Shown: one piece after another, positions 37,637 to 47,589 of the stretch
How positions within the stretch are numbered: position 1 is the first letter of the stretch
Layout: each line of letters starts with the position of its first letter
Origin: Haemophilus haemolyticus
GTDB taxonomy: Bacteria > Pseudomonadota > Gammaproteobacteria > Enterobacterales > Pasteurellaceae
Length of the DNA: 64,000 nucleotides
Assembly (NCBI RefSeq): GCF_003351405.1
Contig: NZ_CP031240.1
Span: forward strand, 1,550,001 to 1,614,000
Direction: 5' to 3'
The notes under the pieces: model-generated
Databases searched by the model: none
Told to the model about the DNA's origin: nothing
What the model saw: only the letters and a program-made list of their open reading frames with translations
Made by a program: the position numbers and the translations under genes

Positions 37637-37978
37637 CTATTCAAAGGCAATTTCTTTAATACGTAATTCATCACCGCTTTGTCGTTGCAAGTGTATGCTG
37701 CCACAATTTGGACAAGAATCATGATGGGCTTGTATCTCAACTAATTTTTGACACTGCCAACACCAGGCTTGCGCTGGAATAGGAATTAGATGAAGTTTAC
37801 AGCCTTCAGCAGCGGTACCTTGAAAGGTTATATCAAAACAAAATTCTAATGCGTCAGGTTCTACACAAGAGAGGGCACCAATTTCTAGCCAAAGATCCGT
37901 AACTTTTTTTATATCGTGACTTTTACATTGTTGTTCTACTATTTCCAGCATATTTTGACAAAGAGATAATTCGTGCAT
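37637..37978 (-). CDS. hypA: Hydrogenase nickel metallochaperone HypA
   Basis: HypA carries nickel to HypB and the hydrogenase large subunit. The 113-residue protein starts MHELSL, with the nickel ligand His2 and Glu3, has the usual DLWLEIGALSCVEPDALEFCFD, and a zinc site of two pairs, Cys73/Cys76 (CWQC) and Cys89/Cys92 (CPNC). It lies alone on the minus strand next to fdhF rather than in the hypBDE cluster at the left end. HycI, HypC and HypF are not in the window. A terminator separates it from gltS upstream. Confidence 0.95.
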   Translation of the reverse strand: MHELSLCQNMLEIVEQQCKSHDIKKVTDLWLEIGALSCVEPDALEFCFDITFQGTAAEGCKLHLIPIPAQAWCWQCQKLVEIQAHHDSCPNCGSIHLQRQSGDELRIKEIAFE

Positions 37979-38010
37979 AGTTTTTCCTTTTGTTTTTCTT
38001 CCTTAAAATA

Positions 38011-38041
38011 AATGCCTTTATCAATTCAAGATAAAGGCATT
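38011..38041 (-). terminator. Terminator of gltS
   Basis: AATGCCTTTAT and ATAAAGGCATT form an 11-bp stem; on the minus strand TATTTT follows. It separates gltS from hypA. Confidence 0.75.
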
Positions 38042-38072
38042 TCTCTAAAAGATTGTCAATTTTAACCGCACT

Positions 38073-39287
38073 TTACGCGAGCATATTTACAACTGCAAAT
38101 GAGACTTTCAATAGCGCGGCATTGATTAAATCGATAAAGAATGCACCGACCATTGGAACGATTAAAAATGCTTTGTGTGATGGCCCAAAACGGCTGGTAA
38201 TGGCTTGCATATTTGCAACGGCTGTTGGTGTTGCACCTAAACCGAAGCCACAGTGACCAGAGCTTAATACAACCGCATCATAATCTTTACCCATTGCGCG
38301 ATAAGTAACATAGATTGCAAATACCGCCATAAAGACAACTTGTACTGCAAGGATGATTAATACATCTACCGCTAAGCCTGCAAGTTCCCAAAGTTTTAAT
38401 GACATTAGGGCGATAGCTAAGAAGATAGATAAACCCACGCTACCCAATACATCAATAGCAGATTCAGCCACTTGGAAACGGAAGATGTTGGTTAAAATAT
38501 TGCGGATAATTACACCGGTAAATAAACACCATACGAATGTTGGTAATTGGAATGCGGTGCCTTTTGTTTGAGCATCTAAATATTGGCCGATAAGCAAACA
38601 GATAGACATCATTGCAATAGTTTCAATTAACGAACGTGAAGTAATTTTACGTTTGTAAGTTGGATGTTCAAAAGCCTCTTGAATATCATCTACTTCATCA
38701 TTTTCAGGATTTTCACCTTGTTTTTGACGATTTAATAAGAAACGTGCAACAGGACCACCGATGATACCACCAAAGACTAAACCAAAGGTTGCACATGCCA
38801 TAGCAATTTCAGTAGCGCCTTGTAAATTGAATTGATGAACGAATGTATCAGCCCACGCTGCGCCAGTGCCATGACCGCCAGTTAATGTGACAGAACCCGC
38901 TAATAAACCGTATGCTGGATGGATACCTAATGCTAATGAACCTATGACACCAATAACATTTTGGCAAATAATTAGCAAACCAGCGACGAACAAAAATACG
39001 ATAAGTGGTTTTCCGCCTTTAATTAAACGGGAAAAGTTTGCGCTTAAACCAATGGAAGTGAAGAACACTAACATCATGGTAGTTTGCAAATTTTTATCGA
39101 AGTTAAAGGATGTCCCGTCAACTTTATTCCAAATTAAAAGACCAATGGCAACAATAAAACCACCAACAACTGGCTCAGGAATGTTGAAGGTTTTTAAGAT
39201 GCTGATTCGTTTAACGAGAAAATAACCCAAGAGCAAGACTAAGCTTGCTAGTGCAAGGGTTTCATACGTGCTAAATGTATGACTCAT
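38073..39287 (-). CDS. gltS: Sodium/glutamate symporter GltS
   Basis: GltS imports glutamate with sodium. The 404-residue integral membrane protein has the duplicated ESS-family architecture with the two reentrant glycine-rich loops GSVTLTGGHGTGAAWADTF in the first half and SSGHCGFGLGATPTAVANMQAI in the second, and RISILKTFNIPEPVVGGFIVA near the start. Length is as in E. coli (401). It begins 29 bp after parC on the same strand and may be read from the parE-parC transcript as well as its own promoter. Confidence 0.95.
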   Translation of the reverse strand: MSHTFSTYETLALASLVLLLGYFLVKRISILKTFNIPEPVVGGFIVAIGLLIWNKVDGTSFNFDKNLQTTMMLVFFTSIGLSANFSRLIKGGKPLIVFLFVAGLLIICQNVIGVIGSLALGIHPAYGLLAGSVTLTGGHGTGAAWADTFVHQFNLQGATEIAMACATFGLVFGGIIGGPVARFLLNRQKQGENPENDEVDDIQEAFEHPTYKRKITSRSLIETIAMMSICLLIGQYLDAQTKGTAFQLPTFVWCLFTGVIIRNILTNIFRFQVAESAIDVLGSVGLSIFLAIALMSLKLWELAGLAVDVLIILAVQVVFMAVFAIYVTYRAMGKDYDAVVLSSGHCGFGLGATPTAVANMQAITSRFGPSHKAFLIVPMVGAFFIDLINAALLKVSFAVVNMLA

Positions 39288-39316
39288 AAATTGGATCTCC
39301 CTATGTTGTGTTTAAG

Positions 39317-41572
39317 TTATGTGTTGTGTTGCGGTTCGATTACCACTATTTCAACATTGGTATGTAATCCACGTGGTAATGTCGAACCTTTTCTGCCTCG
39401 TTCAGCACGGAACTTCTGCAGATCTTCCGGTTTTAATACAATTTTTCGTTTTCCGGAATGAAATTCAAGACTTGCTTGATCTGAAATGAGCAATAATTTC
39501 ACTAACAATTCACTGCGCTCTTTTGCATTTACGGCAGGAATTGTCACAATTTTATTGCCTTTGCCTTTTGATAATGCCGGTAAATCTTTTGCCGGGAAAA
39601 TCAACATTCTGCCAGCGGATGTCATAGCGACAACCAGTACGGTGGCATTCGTCAGCGTCTTAGGCTCTATCACTTTGGCATTTTCCGGTAAAGAAATCAA
39701 GGCTTTTCCTGCTTTATTGCGTGCAATTAAATCTTCAAATTTACAAATAAAACCATAACCCGCATCAGAAGCCATCAATAACTCTTGCTGTTCGCTGGCC
39801 ATTACGACATATTCAATGGTCGCACCAGCTGGTAAATTTAGTTTACCTGTGAGAGGTTCACCTTGCGAACGCGCGGAAGGTAATGAAAGCGGATCGAGTG
39901 CATAACTCCGCCCTGTACTATCAATGAATACAACGGCTTGATTACTCTTGCCACAAGCATGAGCTCGATAATTATCACCCGCTTTGTAGCTTAATGATTT
40001 AGGATCGATATCGTGTCCTTTTGCACAACGTACCCAGCCCATTTCGGATAAGATGACAGTAACTGGTTCTGCTGGTGTCATGTCACTTTCAGAGATCATT
40101 TTGGCTTCTTCACGTTCGACCAGTTGAGACATACGTGGACTGGCATATTTTTTCGCATCTTCTTGAATTTCTTTTTTGATAAGCGTATTCAAACGGCGTT
40201 CTGATCCTAAAATTGCTTCTAAATTTAACCGCTCTTTTTCAAGTTCATCTTGTTCAGCTTTGAGTTGGTTTTCTTCTAATTTCGCTAAATGACGTAAGCG
40301 TAAATTTAAAATTGCATCGGCTTGTTCATCGCTTAAATTAAAGCGTGTCATAAGCTCTGCTTTTGGATCATCTTCATGACGTATAATGTCGATAACCTCA
40401 TCAATATTTAAAAAGGCTATCATCAAACCTTCTAAAATATGTAAGCGAGAGAGTACTTTATCTAAGCGATATTGAAGGCGACGAGTTACGGTTGTTCGGC
40501 GGAAAGTAAGCCATTCATTTAAGATTTCTAATAAGCCTTTTACCGCAGGTTTATGATCAAGCCCGATCATATTCATATTTACACGGTAGCTTTTTTCAAG
40601 ATCTGTGGTAGCAAATAAATGTGCCATTAACGCATCGGTATCGACGCGATTTGAGCGAGGAACTAGTACAATGCGAATTGGATTTTCATGATCGGCTTCA
40701 TCCCGAATATCCTCTAGCATTGGCAGTTTTTTTGCCGTCATTTGTTCGGCTATTTGTGCAATAACTTTGGATGGCGAAGATTGATGCGGAAGTGCTGAGA
40801 TAATAATTTCGCCCTCTTCTTTTTTCCAAGTTGCACGCATTTTTATTGAGCCACGGCCTTGTTCATAAATTTTACGAATTTCTGATTTTGGCGAAATAAT
40901 TTCCGCTTCTGTTGGAAAATCTGGACCTTGAACAATTTCAAGTACATCATCTAATCCCGCTTTCGGATTATCTAGCAACATTACTGCCGCATCAGCAATT
41001 TCGTTAATATTGTGTGGTGGAATATCTGTCGCCATACCCACCGCAATACCTGTTGTGCCGTTCAATAAAATATGAGGTAAACGAGCAGGTAAATATTGTG
41101 GTTCGGCCAAGGTTCCATCAAAGTTTGGTTGATAATCTACCGTTCCTTGTCCGAGTTCACTCAACAAGATTTCAGAGATTTTAGATAGGCGCGATTCCGT
41201 ATAACGCATAGCCGCGAAGGATTTTGGATCATCTGGTGCCCCCCAGTTACCTTGACCATCTACGAGCGGATAACGATAAGAGAATGGTTGTGCCATTAAC
41301 ACCATCGCTTCATAACAAGCACTGTCACCATGTGGATGGAATTTACCGAGTACATCACCGACGGTACGGGCAGATTTTTTGTATTTTGCCGTAGCATTTA
41401 AGCCAAGTTCAGACATCGCATATACAATACGGCGTTGAACAGGTTTTAAACCATCGCCGATAAAAGGCAGCGCACGATCCATGATGACATACATGGAATA
41501 GTTGAGATAAGCCCTTTCAGTGAAGGTACGTAGAGGCATTTGCTCAATGCCTTCATAATTGATATTTGTCAT
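39317..41572 (-). CDS. parC: DNA topoisomerase IV subunit A
   Basis: ParC is the DNA cleaving subunit of topoisomerase IV, which unlinks daughter chromosomes. The 751-residue protein has the GyrA/ParC N-terminal domain ([21 protein letters not shown]), catalytic Tyr124 in [11 protein letters not shown], and a C-terminal beta-pinwheel. In the quinolone region [12 protein letters not shown] both Ser84 and Glu88 are the wild-type residues, so no classic resistance change is present. It follows parE after 67 bp and is read with it. Confidence 0.97.
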   Translation of the reverse strand: MTNINYEGIEQMPLRTFTERAYLNYSMYVIMDRALPFIGDGLKPVQRRIVYAMSELGLNATAKYKKSARTVGDVLGKFHPHGDSACYEAMVLMAQPFSYRYPLVDGQGNWGAPDDPKSFAAMRYTESRLSKISEILLSELGQGTVDYQPNFDGTLAEPQYLPARLPHILLNGTTGIAVGMATDIPPHNINEIADAAVMLLDNPKAGLDDVLEIVQGPDFPTEAEIISPKSEIRKIYEQGRGSIKMRATWKKEEGEIIISALPHQSSPSKVIAQIAEQMTAKKLPMLEDIRDEADHENPIRIVLVPRSNRVDTDALMAHLFATTDLEKSYRVNMNMIGLDHKPAVKGLLEILNEWLTFRRTTVTRRLQYRLDKVLSRLHILEGLMIAFLNIDEVIDIIRHEDDPKAELMTRFNLSDEQADAILNLRLRHLAKLEENQLKAEQDELEKERLNLEAILGSERRLNTLIKKEIQEDAKKYASPRMSQLVEREEAKMISESDMTPAEPVTVILSEMGWVRCAKGHDIDPKSLSYKAGDNYRAHACGKSNQAVVFIDSTGRSYALDPLSLPSARSQGEPLTGKLNLPAGATIEYVVMASEQQELLMASDAGYGFICKFEDLIARNKAGKALISLPENAKVIEPKTLTNATVLVVAMTSAGRMLIFPAKDLPALSKGKGNKIVTIPAVNAKERSELLVKLLLISDQASLEFHSGKRKIVLKPEDLQKFRAERGRKGSTLPRGLHTNVEIVVIEPQHNT

Positions 41573-41639
41573 TTTGGTTTCTGTTAATTGAATAGATTCT
41601 TAATTTATTAAAATTCGGATTTGCAGAGATTAATTTAGT

Positions 41640-43538
41640 CTAAACAGACAAATCAACTTGATCGCCTTTCGCTTGTAACCAATTTTTACGGTCTTCGGAA
41701 CGTTTTTTCGCTAATAACATATCCATGAGTTCTAATGTATCCGCGCCTTGGTCTTCCTCTAAATCATAAGTTAATTGAACAAGGCGACGCGTATTAGGAT
41801 CCATTGTTGTTTCACGTAATTGTGATGGGTTCATTTCACCTAAACCTTTAAAACGTTGAACATTAGGTTTGCCTTTTTTATTTTTCAACCGATCTAAAAT
41901 CGCTTCTTTTTCACTTTCATCTAATGCGTAGAAGACTTCTTTATTTAAGTCAATGCGATAAAGTGGTGGCATAGCCACATAAACGTGACCGTCTTGTACC
42001 AATTTTGGAAAATGACGTAAGAACAGGGCGCAGAGTAGAGTGGCAATATGCAGGCCATCAGAGTCAGCATCCGCGAGAATACAGACTTTACCATAGCGAA
42101 GTTGTGATAAATCATTGCTGTCAGGATCGATCCCTAGGGCCACGGCGATATCGTGAATTTCTGTTGAACCTAATACTTGATCCGGTGAAACTTCCCATGT
42201 ATTTAAGATTTTTCCACGTAACGGCAAAATCGCTTGATATTCGCGATCACGTGCTTGTTTTGCTGAGCCGCCCGCAGAGTCGCCCTCTACTAAAAATAAT
42301 TCCGTTTTTTCTAAATCTTGTGAGCCACAATCAGCTAATTTCCCTGGTAATGCAGGGCCACTAACAAGTTTTTTTCGTACAACTTTTTTGGCTGCTCGTA
42401 ATCGGCGTTGTGCAGAACTGATCGCTATTTCTGCTAATTTTTCAGCATCTTGTACATTTTGGTTTAGCCATAGACTGAACGCATCTTTTAAAACACCGCT
42501 GACAAACACCGCACTTTGGCGTGATGATAAGCGTTCCTTAGTTTGCCCCGCAAATTGCGCATCCTGCATTTTAAGGGAAAGAATGTAAGAACAACGATCC
42601 CAAATATCATCAGCGGTAAGTTTGACCCCGCGTGGTAATAGATTTCTAAATTCGCAAAATTCTCGAATGGCATCTAATAAACCTTGGCGTAGGCCATTAA
42701 CATGTGTTCCGCCTTGAATTGTTGGAATTAAGTTTACATAGCTTTCGCCAATCAGCTCGCCACCTTCTGGCAACCAAAGTAATGCCCAGCTAACCGCTTC
42801 ATTTGTTCCTTTAAATTCACCAACGAATGGTTTTTCAGGAAGCGTTTCAAAGCCGTTAACTGCTTCGATAAGGTAATCGGAAAGCCCATCTTCATATAAC
42901 CAAATATCTTGAGTATTGTTTACTTTATCAATGAATTTGATTTCAAGCCCTGAGCAGAGGACGGCTTTCGCTCTTAATAAATGTCGTAGACGGCTAACGG
43001 AAAATTTTGCGCTGTCAAAATATTTTGGATTCGGTTTGAAGTGAACGGTTGTTCCAGTGGCGCGTCTGCCACAAGTCCCAATAACTTCCAATTCTTCTAC
43101 TTTATTGCCGTTTTCAAAGGCAATTTTATACACTTCACCATTACGTTTGACTTGAATATCCACTCGTTCAGAAAGTGCATTCACCACAGAAATCCCCACA
43201 CCGTGTAAACCACCGGCAAATTCATAATTTTTATTGGAGAATTTACCACCCGCATGTAGTTTAGTCAGGATCACTTCTACTCCAGAAACACCTTCCGTAG
43301 GATGAATATCCACAGGCATACCGCGACCATTGTCTGTGACTTCAATAGATTGATCTGGATGCAAAATTACTTCAATTTTTGTGGCAAAACCCGCAAGGGC
43401 TTCATCCACGCTGTTATCAATAACTTCTTGTGCGAGGTGATTCGGGCGAGTGGTGTCTGTATACATACCAGGGCGAATTTGCACCGGCTCGAGATCTTTA
43501 AGAACAGTAATTTCTTGAGCTGAATAATTGGTTGTCAT
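41640..43538 (-). CDS. parE: DNA topoisomerase IV subunit B
   Basis: ParE is the ATPase subunit of topoisomerase IV. The 632-residue protein has the GHKL ATP site (AQEVIDNSVDEALAG, VTDNGRGMPVDIH, LHAGGKFSNKNYEFAGGLHGVGISVVNALS), the transducer lysine region, and the TOPRIM segment ELFLVEGDSAGGSAKQARDREYQAILPLRGKILN with DADSDG further on. Size is typical (E. coli 630). It heads the parE-parC pair; an uptake-signal terminator of the convergent-side neighbour lies directly upstream. Confidence 0.97.
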   Translation of the reverse strand: MTTNYSAQEITVLKDLEPVQIRPGMYTDTTRPNHLAQEVIDNSVDEALAGFATKIEVILHPDQSIEVTDNGRGMPVDIHPTEGVSGVEVILTKLHAGGKFSNKNYEFAGGLHGVGISVVNALSERVDIQVKRNGEVYKIAFENGNKVEELEVIGTCGRRATGTTVHFKPNPKYFDSAKFSVSRLRHLLRAKAVLCSGLEIKFIDKVNNTQDIWLYEDGLSDYLIEAVNGFETLPEKPFVGEFKGTNEAVSWALLWLPEGGELIGESYVNLIPTIQGGTHVNGLRQGLLDAIREFCEFRNLLPRGVKLTADDIWDRCSYILSLKMQDAQFAGQTKERLSSRQSAVFVSGVLKDAFSLWLNQNVQDAEKLAEIAISSAQRRLRAAKKVVRKKLVSGPALPGKLADCGSQDLEKTELFLVEGDSAGGSAKQARDREYQAILPLRGKILNTWEVSPDQVLGSTEIHDIAVALGIDPDSNDLSQLRYGKVCILADADSDGLHIATLLCALFLRHFPKLVQDGHVYVAMPPLYRIDLNKEVFYALDESEKEAILDRLKNKKGKPNVQRFKGLGEMNPSQLRETTMDPNTRRLVQLTYDLEEDQGADTLELMDMLLAKKRSEDRKNWLQAKGDQVDLSV

Positions 43539-43581
43539 GGTGAGATTATTCGTTAATTTTTAAATTTGAGAAAATTCTATC

Positions 43582-43612
43582 AAAAAGTGCGGTGATATTC
43601 GACCGCACTTTT
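43582..43612 (-). terminator. Uptake-signal inverted pair after lpxL
   Basis: AAAAGTGCGGT and ACCGCACTTTT form an 11-bp stem with an 8-nt loop, overlapping the stop codon of the minus-strand lpxL gene and preceding parE. Confidence 0.8.
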
Positions 43613-44546
43613 AATTGTATAAACTAGGCGTATTTTCATCTGGACGTGTTTTAAAACGGCGATGTAGCCACATGTATAGAGTTATATCCTTCATTATTTC
43701 CTTTTCAACGATTTGATTCATTCGCGCAGCAATCGCCGTTTCATCTTGTAAATCCGTAAAATCAATAGGCGCTGAAATACTCACAGTATAGCCTGAGCCA
43801 TCTTTATTGCGTAATGGCGCAAATGGAATCACTTTGCTATTTGGTGAGGATTTCAATAAATAATAACTACCAGTGGTTGTGCAAGCATCAGGAACCGCAA
43901 AAAAGGGAACAAAAACGGCATTTTTTCTGCCGTAATCGTGATCAGGCGCATACCAAATGGTTTCTTCGTGACGTAAAGCTTTGATCATTCCGCGTAAATC
44001 TTTACGATCAAGCATATCTTTATTAGAGCGTAAACGGCCTTGTGTTTGGAGCCAATCAAGCAAAGGATTATCATTTGGACGATAAACGCCAATGCCGGGA
44101 TGATGCAAACCAAGAATGCGTGCGCCAAGTTCTAGCGTTAAGAAATGAACACCGACGAGAACAATTCCATCTTTTTGATTTTCTTTTAGATAATGTAAGC
44201 CTTCAACTTTCGACCATTTTTTGATACGTGAATCCGACCAAAACCAAGCCATACCTGTTTCGATAATTGCCATGCCTACTGAACGAAGATTTTCTTGCAA
44301 AATCGCCTCACGCTCGTTTTCAGGCATATCAGGGAAACAAAGTTCAAGATTACGGCGTGCAATAGCAGCTCGACGCTTACCCACTTTTAAATGTGAAAAC
44401 AGCCAACCGAGACCATTACCAATATGGCGCAAAATAGGATAGGGAAGACATAAAATACTTCGCCAAATTGCCACGCCTAGCCAAAACAGCCAGTATTTTG
44501 GGGCTAAAAAGTGCGGTTGAAATTGAGGGAGTTTTTCGTTTTTCAT
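43611..44546 (-). CDS. lpxL: Lipid A late acyltransferase (HtrB/LpxL)
   Basis: The enzyme adds a secondary acyl chain to Kdo2-lipid IVA. The preferred start at 44546 (MKNEKLPQFQPHF) has GGAAAG four bases upstream, giving 311 residues; a GTG four codons earlier is also open. It has an N-terminal membrane anchor (YWLFWLGVAIWRSILCLPYPIL), the catalytic H-x4-D/E motif as HFLTLE in GVHFLTLELGARIL, and the family segment YAPDHDYGRKNAVFVPFF. In Haemophilus it is called htrB. It is divergent from hldE, consistent with LPS genes sharing a region. Confidence 0.93.
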   Translation of the reverse strand: MKNEKLPQFQPHFLAPKYWLFWLGVAIWRSILCLPYPILRHIGNGLGWLFSHLKVGKRRAAIARRNLELCFPDMPENEREAILQENLRSVGMAIIETGMAWFWSDSRIKKWSKVEGLHYLKENQKDGIVLVGVHFLTLELGARILGLHHPGIGVYRPNDNPLLDWLQTQGRLRSNKDMLDRKDLRGMIKALRHEETIWYAPDHDYGRKNAVFVPFFAVPDACTTTGSYYLLKSSPNSKVIPFAPLRNKDGSGYTVSISAPIDFTDLQDETAIAARMNQIVEKEIMKDITLYMWLHRRFKTRPDENTPSLYN

Positions 44547-44642
44547 TGTTCTTTCCACGTAAGTTAGGGGCGTAGTTTATCGTAAATTTGAGTTGTGGTA
44601 AAATCGCCACAATTTTGGTTATTCAAATAGAGAGATTTAAAA

Positions 44643-46073
44643 ATGGCTCAATATTCAGCAGAATTTAAGCAAGCAAAAGTACTTGTATTAGGCGATGTGA
44701 TGCTTGATCGTTATTGGTTCGGGGCAACCAACCGTATTTCACCAGAAGCTCCGGTGCCAGTAGTTCGTGTACAAGAAAATGAAGAGCGTGCGGGTGGTGC
44801 CGCAAATGTGGCGATGAATATTGCGTCACTCAATGTACCCGTTCAGTTAATGGGATTGATTGGACAAGATGAAACTGGTTCTGCGCTTTCCCACTTATTA
44901 GAAAAACAAAAAATCGATTGTAATTTTGTTGCATTAGAGACTCATCCAACCATTACTAAATTACGTATTTTATCCCGTCATCAACAGCTGCTCCGCCTTG
45001 ATTTTGAAGAAGATTTCAATAATGTAGATTGCAAGGATTTATTAGCGAAGTTAGAAAGTGCGGTGAAAAATTACGGTGCTTTTATTCTTTCTGATTACGG
45101 CAAAGGCACGCTTAAAGATGTTCAGAAAATGATTCAAATTGCACGCAAAGCGAATGTTCCTGTGTTAATCGATCCAAAGGGAACTGATTTTGAACGTTAT
45201 TGTGGTGCAACATTATTAACACCAAATATGTCTGAATTTGAAGCCGTTGTGGGCAAATGCGATACAGAAGAAGAGATCATTGAGAAAGGTTTAAAATTAA
45301 TTTCTGATATTGAATTAACCGCACTTTTGGTGACGCGTTCTGAAAAAGGAATGACATTGTTACGTCCAAATCAAGAACCCTATCATTTGCCAACTGTTGC
45401 AAAAGAAGTGTTTGATGTGACGGGAGCCGGTGACACTGTCATTAGTGTATTAGCAACTGCATTAGCAGATGGACGTTCTTTCGAAGAATCTTGTTACCTA
45501 GCTAATGTCGCCGCTGGAATTGTGGTGGGTAAATTGGGGACTTCAACGGTTTCGACTGTGGAACTTGAAAATGCGATTCATGCTCGCCCTGAAACGGGAT
45601 TTGGCATTATGAGCGAAGCAGAGTTAAAAGATGCTGTCGCACAAGCTAAAGCACGCGGTGAAAAAATTGTGATGACTAATGGCTGTTTCGATATTTTGCA
45701 TCCAGGGCATGTTTCTTATTTAGAAAATGCACGTAAATTGGGCGATCGTTTAATTGTCGCAGTAAACAGTGATGATTCCGTTAAACGCTTAAAAGGTGAT
45801 AGTCGCCCAATTAACAACCTTGAAACTCGAATGGCGGTACTGGCTGGTTTGGCATCAGTGGACTGGTTGGTACCATTCACTGAAGATACACCACAACGTT
45901 TAATCGGTGAAATTCTACCAGATCTTTTAGTCAAAGGCGGAGATTACAAACCCGAAGAGATTGCTGGAGCAAAAGAAGTTTGGGCAAATGGCGGTGATGT
46001 TAAAGTGCTAAACTTTGAAAATGGTTGTTCAACAACAAATGTGATTGAAAAAATTAAATTATTGAAAGATTAG
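44643..46073 (+). CDS. hldE: Bifunctional heptose kinase/adenylyltransferase HldE (RfaE)
   Basis: HldE makes ADP-D-glycero-beta-D-manno-heptose precursors for the LPS inner core. The 476-residue fusion has a ribokinase-type domain ([43 protein letters not shown] with the catalytic Asp) to about residue 320, then a nucleotidyltransferase domain beginning [28 protein letters not shown] with the HxGH motif. AGAGAG upstream serves as Shine-Dalgarno. Two uptake cores lie in the coding region near 45056 and 45318. Confidence 0.97.
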   Translation: MAQYSAEFKQAKVLVLGDVMLDRYWFGATNRISPEAPVPVVRVQENEERAGGAANVAMNIASLNVPVQLMGLIGQDETGSALSHLLEKQKIDCNFVALETHPTITKLRILSRHQQLLRLDFEEDFNNVDCKDLLAKLESAVKNYGAFILSDYGKGTLKDVQKMIQIARKANVPVLIDPKGTDFERYCGATLLTPNMSEFEAVVGKCDTEEEIIEKGLKLISDIELTALLVTRSEKGMTLLRPNQEPYHLPTVAKEVFDVTGAGDTVISVLATALADGRSFEESCYLANVAAGIVVGKLGTSTVSTVELENAIHARPETGFGIMSEAELKDAVAQAKARGEKIVMTNGCFDILHPGHVSYLENARKLGDRLIVAVNSDDSVKRLKGDSRPINNLETRMAVLAGLASVDWLVPFTEDTPQRLIGEILPDLLVKGGDYKPEEIAGAKEVWANGGDVKVLNFENGCSTTNVIEKIKLLKD

Positions 46074-46076
46074 GTG

Positions 46077-46103
46077 AAAGGTTGGGGAGTCCCAACCTTT
46101 TTT
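46077..46103 (+). terminator. Terminator of hldE
   Basis: AAAGGTTGGG and CCCAACCTTT (10-bp stem, 4-nt loop) followed by TTT. Confidence 0.9.
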
Positions 46104-46197
46104 GTTGCTTTAATATTTACATGAAATTATCACAGAAAGCACTGTTTTTAAGTAACAGGTTTATTTATATCAAGGACAACTAATTTAAGGAGTAGCG

Positions 46198-47043
46198 ATG
46201 ATTTATTTTTCAGATAAAGAATTGGATGATTTATTACTTGAGGATATTTATCGTGGCGATTTAACCACTCATGCCCTTGGTATTGAAAATACTCCGGCAA
46301 AAATTCTTTTTAAGCGTAAAAATGCAGGTATTGTGGCGGGTGTTTCTGTTGTGGAAAAATTATTAAAAAGACTGGATATTCAATCGCACTTATATGCAAA
46401 AGAAGGTGAGTTGGTTGAATCAGGTGCTTTGCTGATAAGTGCGGAAGGAATGTCTGAACAATTACATCAAGCTTGGAAAGTGGTGCAATTGGTACTTGAA
46501 TGGTCATGTGGGGTTGCTCAATATACGGCAGAAATGATAGCCAATGCCAAAGCGATTAACCCAAATGCTGTTGTGGCTTGCACGCGTAAAAGTATTCCTA
46601 ATACGCGTAAACTTGCGACAAATGCTGTATTAGCTGCTGGTGGACATATTCATCGACAAGGCCTCAGCGAAACTCTTTTGGTTTTTACTAATCATCGAAA
46701 CTTACTTTCTGATCCAAATGATTGGGTGAAAATTGTGGATGGATTACGTCAAGAAGCACCTGAAAATAAAATTACTTTAGAAGCAGATAATTATGCTCAA
46801 TTTGAGCAAATGTATGTAGCAGAGCCCGATATTATTCAACTTGATAAATGGTCATTAGATGATGTGAAAAAGGCTTTAGCGCTACTTCAATCAAAACAGA
46901 AAGATATTCTACTTTCTGTTGCTGGAGGGGTAAATAAAGATAATGTATCAGATTATGCCAAACTGGGTATTCGTTTATTTATCACTTCTGCACCTTATTA
47001 TGCACCGCCAGAGGATATAAAGGTTGTGATTGAAAAGATATAA
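46198..47043 (+). CDS. modD: ModD, putative molybdenum-associated NadC paralogue
   Basis: The 281-residue protein belongs to the quinolinate phosphoribosyltransferase fold but matches ModD rather than Nad[92 protein letters not shown] and [18 protein letters not shown]. ModD genes usually sit with the molybdate transporter modABC; its reaction is unproven. Here it stands alone, without modABC, about 9 kb from the molybdoenzyme gene fdhF. GGAG precedes the ATG. Confidence 0.85.
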   Translation: MIYFSDKELDDLLLEDIYRGDLTTHALGIENTPAKILFKRKNAGIVAGVSVVEKLLKRLDIQSHLYAKEGELVESGALLISAEGMSEQLHQAWKVVQLVLEWSCGVAQYTAEMIANAKAINPNAVVACTRKSIPNTRKLATNAVLAAGGHIHRQGLSETLLVFTNHRNLLSDPNDWVKIVDGLRQEAPENKITLEADNYAQFEQMYVAEPDIIQLDKWSLDDVKKALALLQSKQKDILLSVAGGVNKDNVSDYAKLGIRLFITSAPYYAPPEDIKVVIEKI

Positions 47044-47075
47044 TGTTTTTCAATTTTATTTTTTAGCTTTAAACC

Positions 47076-47104
47076 TTGCATTTGAGCTTATTCATCGCTA
47101 GAAT
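47076..47104 (+). promoter_or_regulatory. rpsO promoter
   Basis: TTGCAT (47076-47081), 17-bp spacer, TAGAAT (47099-47104), 75 bp upstream of the start. The resulting leader could hold an S15 binding structure, which I did not fold. Confidence 0.7.
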
Positions 47105-47178
47105 GCAGGCTCCTTGTCATCGCTGAGTTAGAGATCGGCGAATGATGTATTAACAACACTACCTTTTAGGAGTAAAAA

Positions 47179-47448
47179 ATGTCTCTAAGTACTGAAAAAA
47201 AAGCAGCAATCGTTGCTGAATTTGGTCGTGATGCGAAAGATACTGGTTCTTCTGAAGTTCAAATCGCATTATTAACTGCACAAATCAACCACTTACAAGC
47301 TCACTTTGCAGAGCACAAAAAAGACCACCATGGTCGTCGTGGTTTATTACGTATGGTTTCTCGTCGTCGTAAACTTTTAGACTACTTAAAACGTACTGAT
47401 CTTGCTTTATACCAAAGCACTATCACTCGTTTAGGTTTACGTCGCTAA
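47179..47448 (+). CDS. rpsO: 30S ribosomal protein S15
   Basis: S15 binds the central domain of 16S rRNA early in 30S assembly. The 89-residue protein matches the family throughout: [64 protein letters not shown] in consecutive order, ending TITRLGLRR. Codon choice is strongly biased, as for a highly expressed gene. TTTTAGGAG upstream gives a strong Shine-Dalgarno. Unlike in E. coli, pnp is not next to it; a terminator follows instead. Confidence 0.98.
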   Translation: MSLSTEKKAAIVAEFGRDAKDTGSSEVQIALLTAQINHLQAHFAEHKKDHHGRRGLLRMVSRRRKLLDYLKRTDLALYQSTITRLGLRR

Positions 47449-47473
47449 TTTTTATTACGATAGTAAAAGATCA

Positions 47474-47500
47474 AGCCCTCGAATTTCGAGGGCTTTTTTT
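47474..47500 (+). terminator. Terminator of rpsO
   Basis: AGCCCTCGA and TCGAGGGCT form a 9-bp stem with a short loop, followed by seven T. Confidence 0.93.
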
Positions 47501-47589
47501 ATGATTTTATTTTAATTTTATAGGCGTTCTTTAGACTAGCATCAAAATAAACAAAATATTTGGTTTATATATTCTTAACTTGCCATCTT

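Noticed and set aside
42005..42364. 119-residue plus-strand frame inside parE
   Set aside because: Antisense shadow of a conserved gene with no ribosome site or recognised domain.
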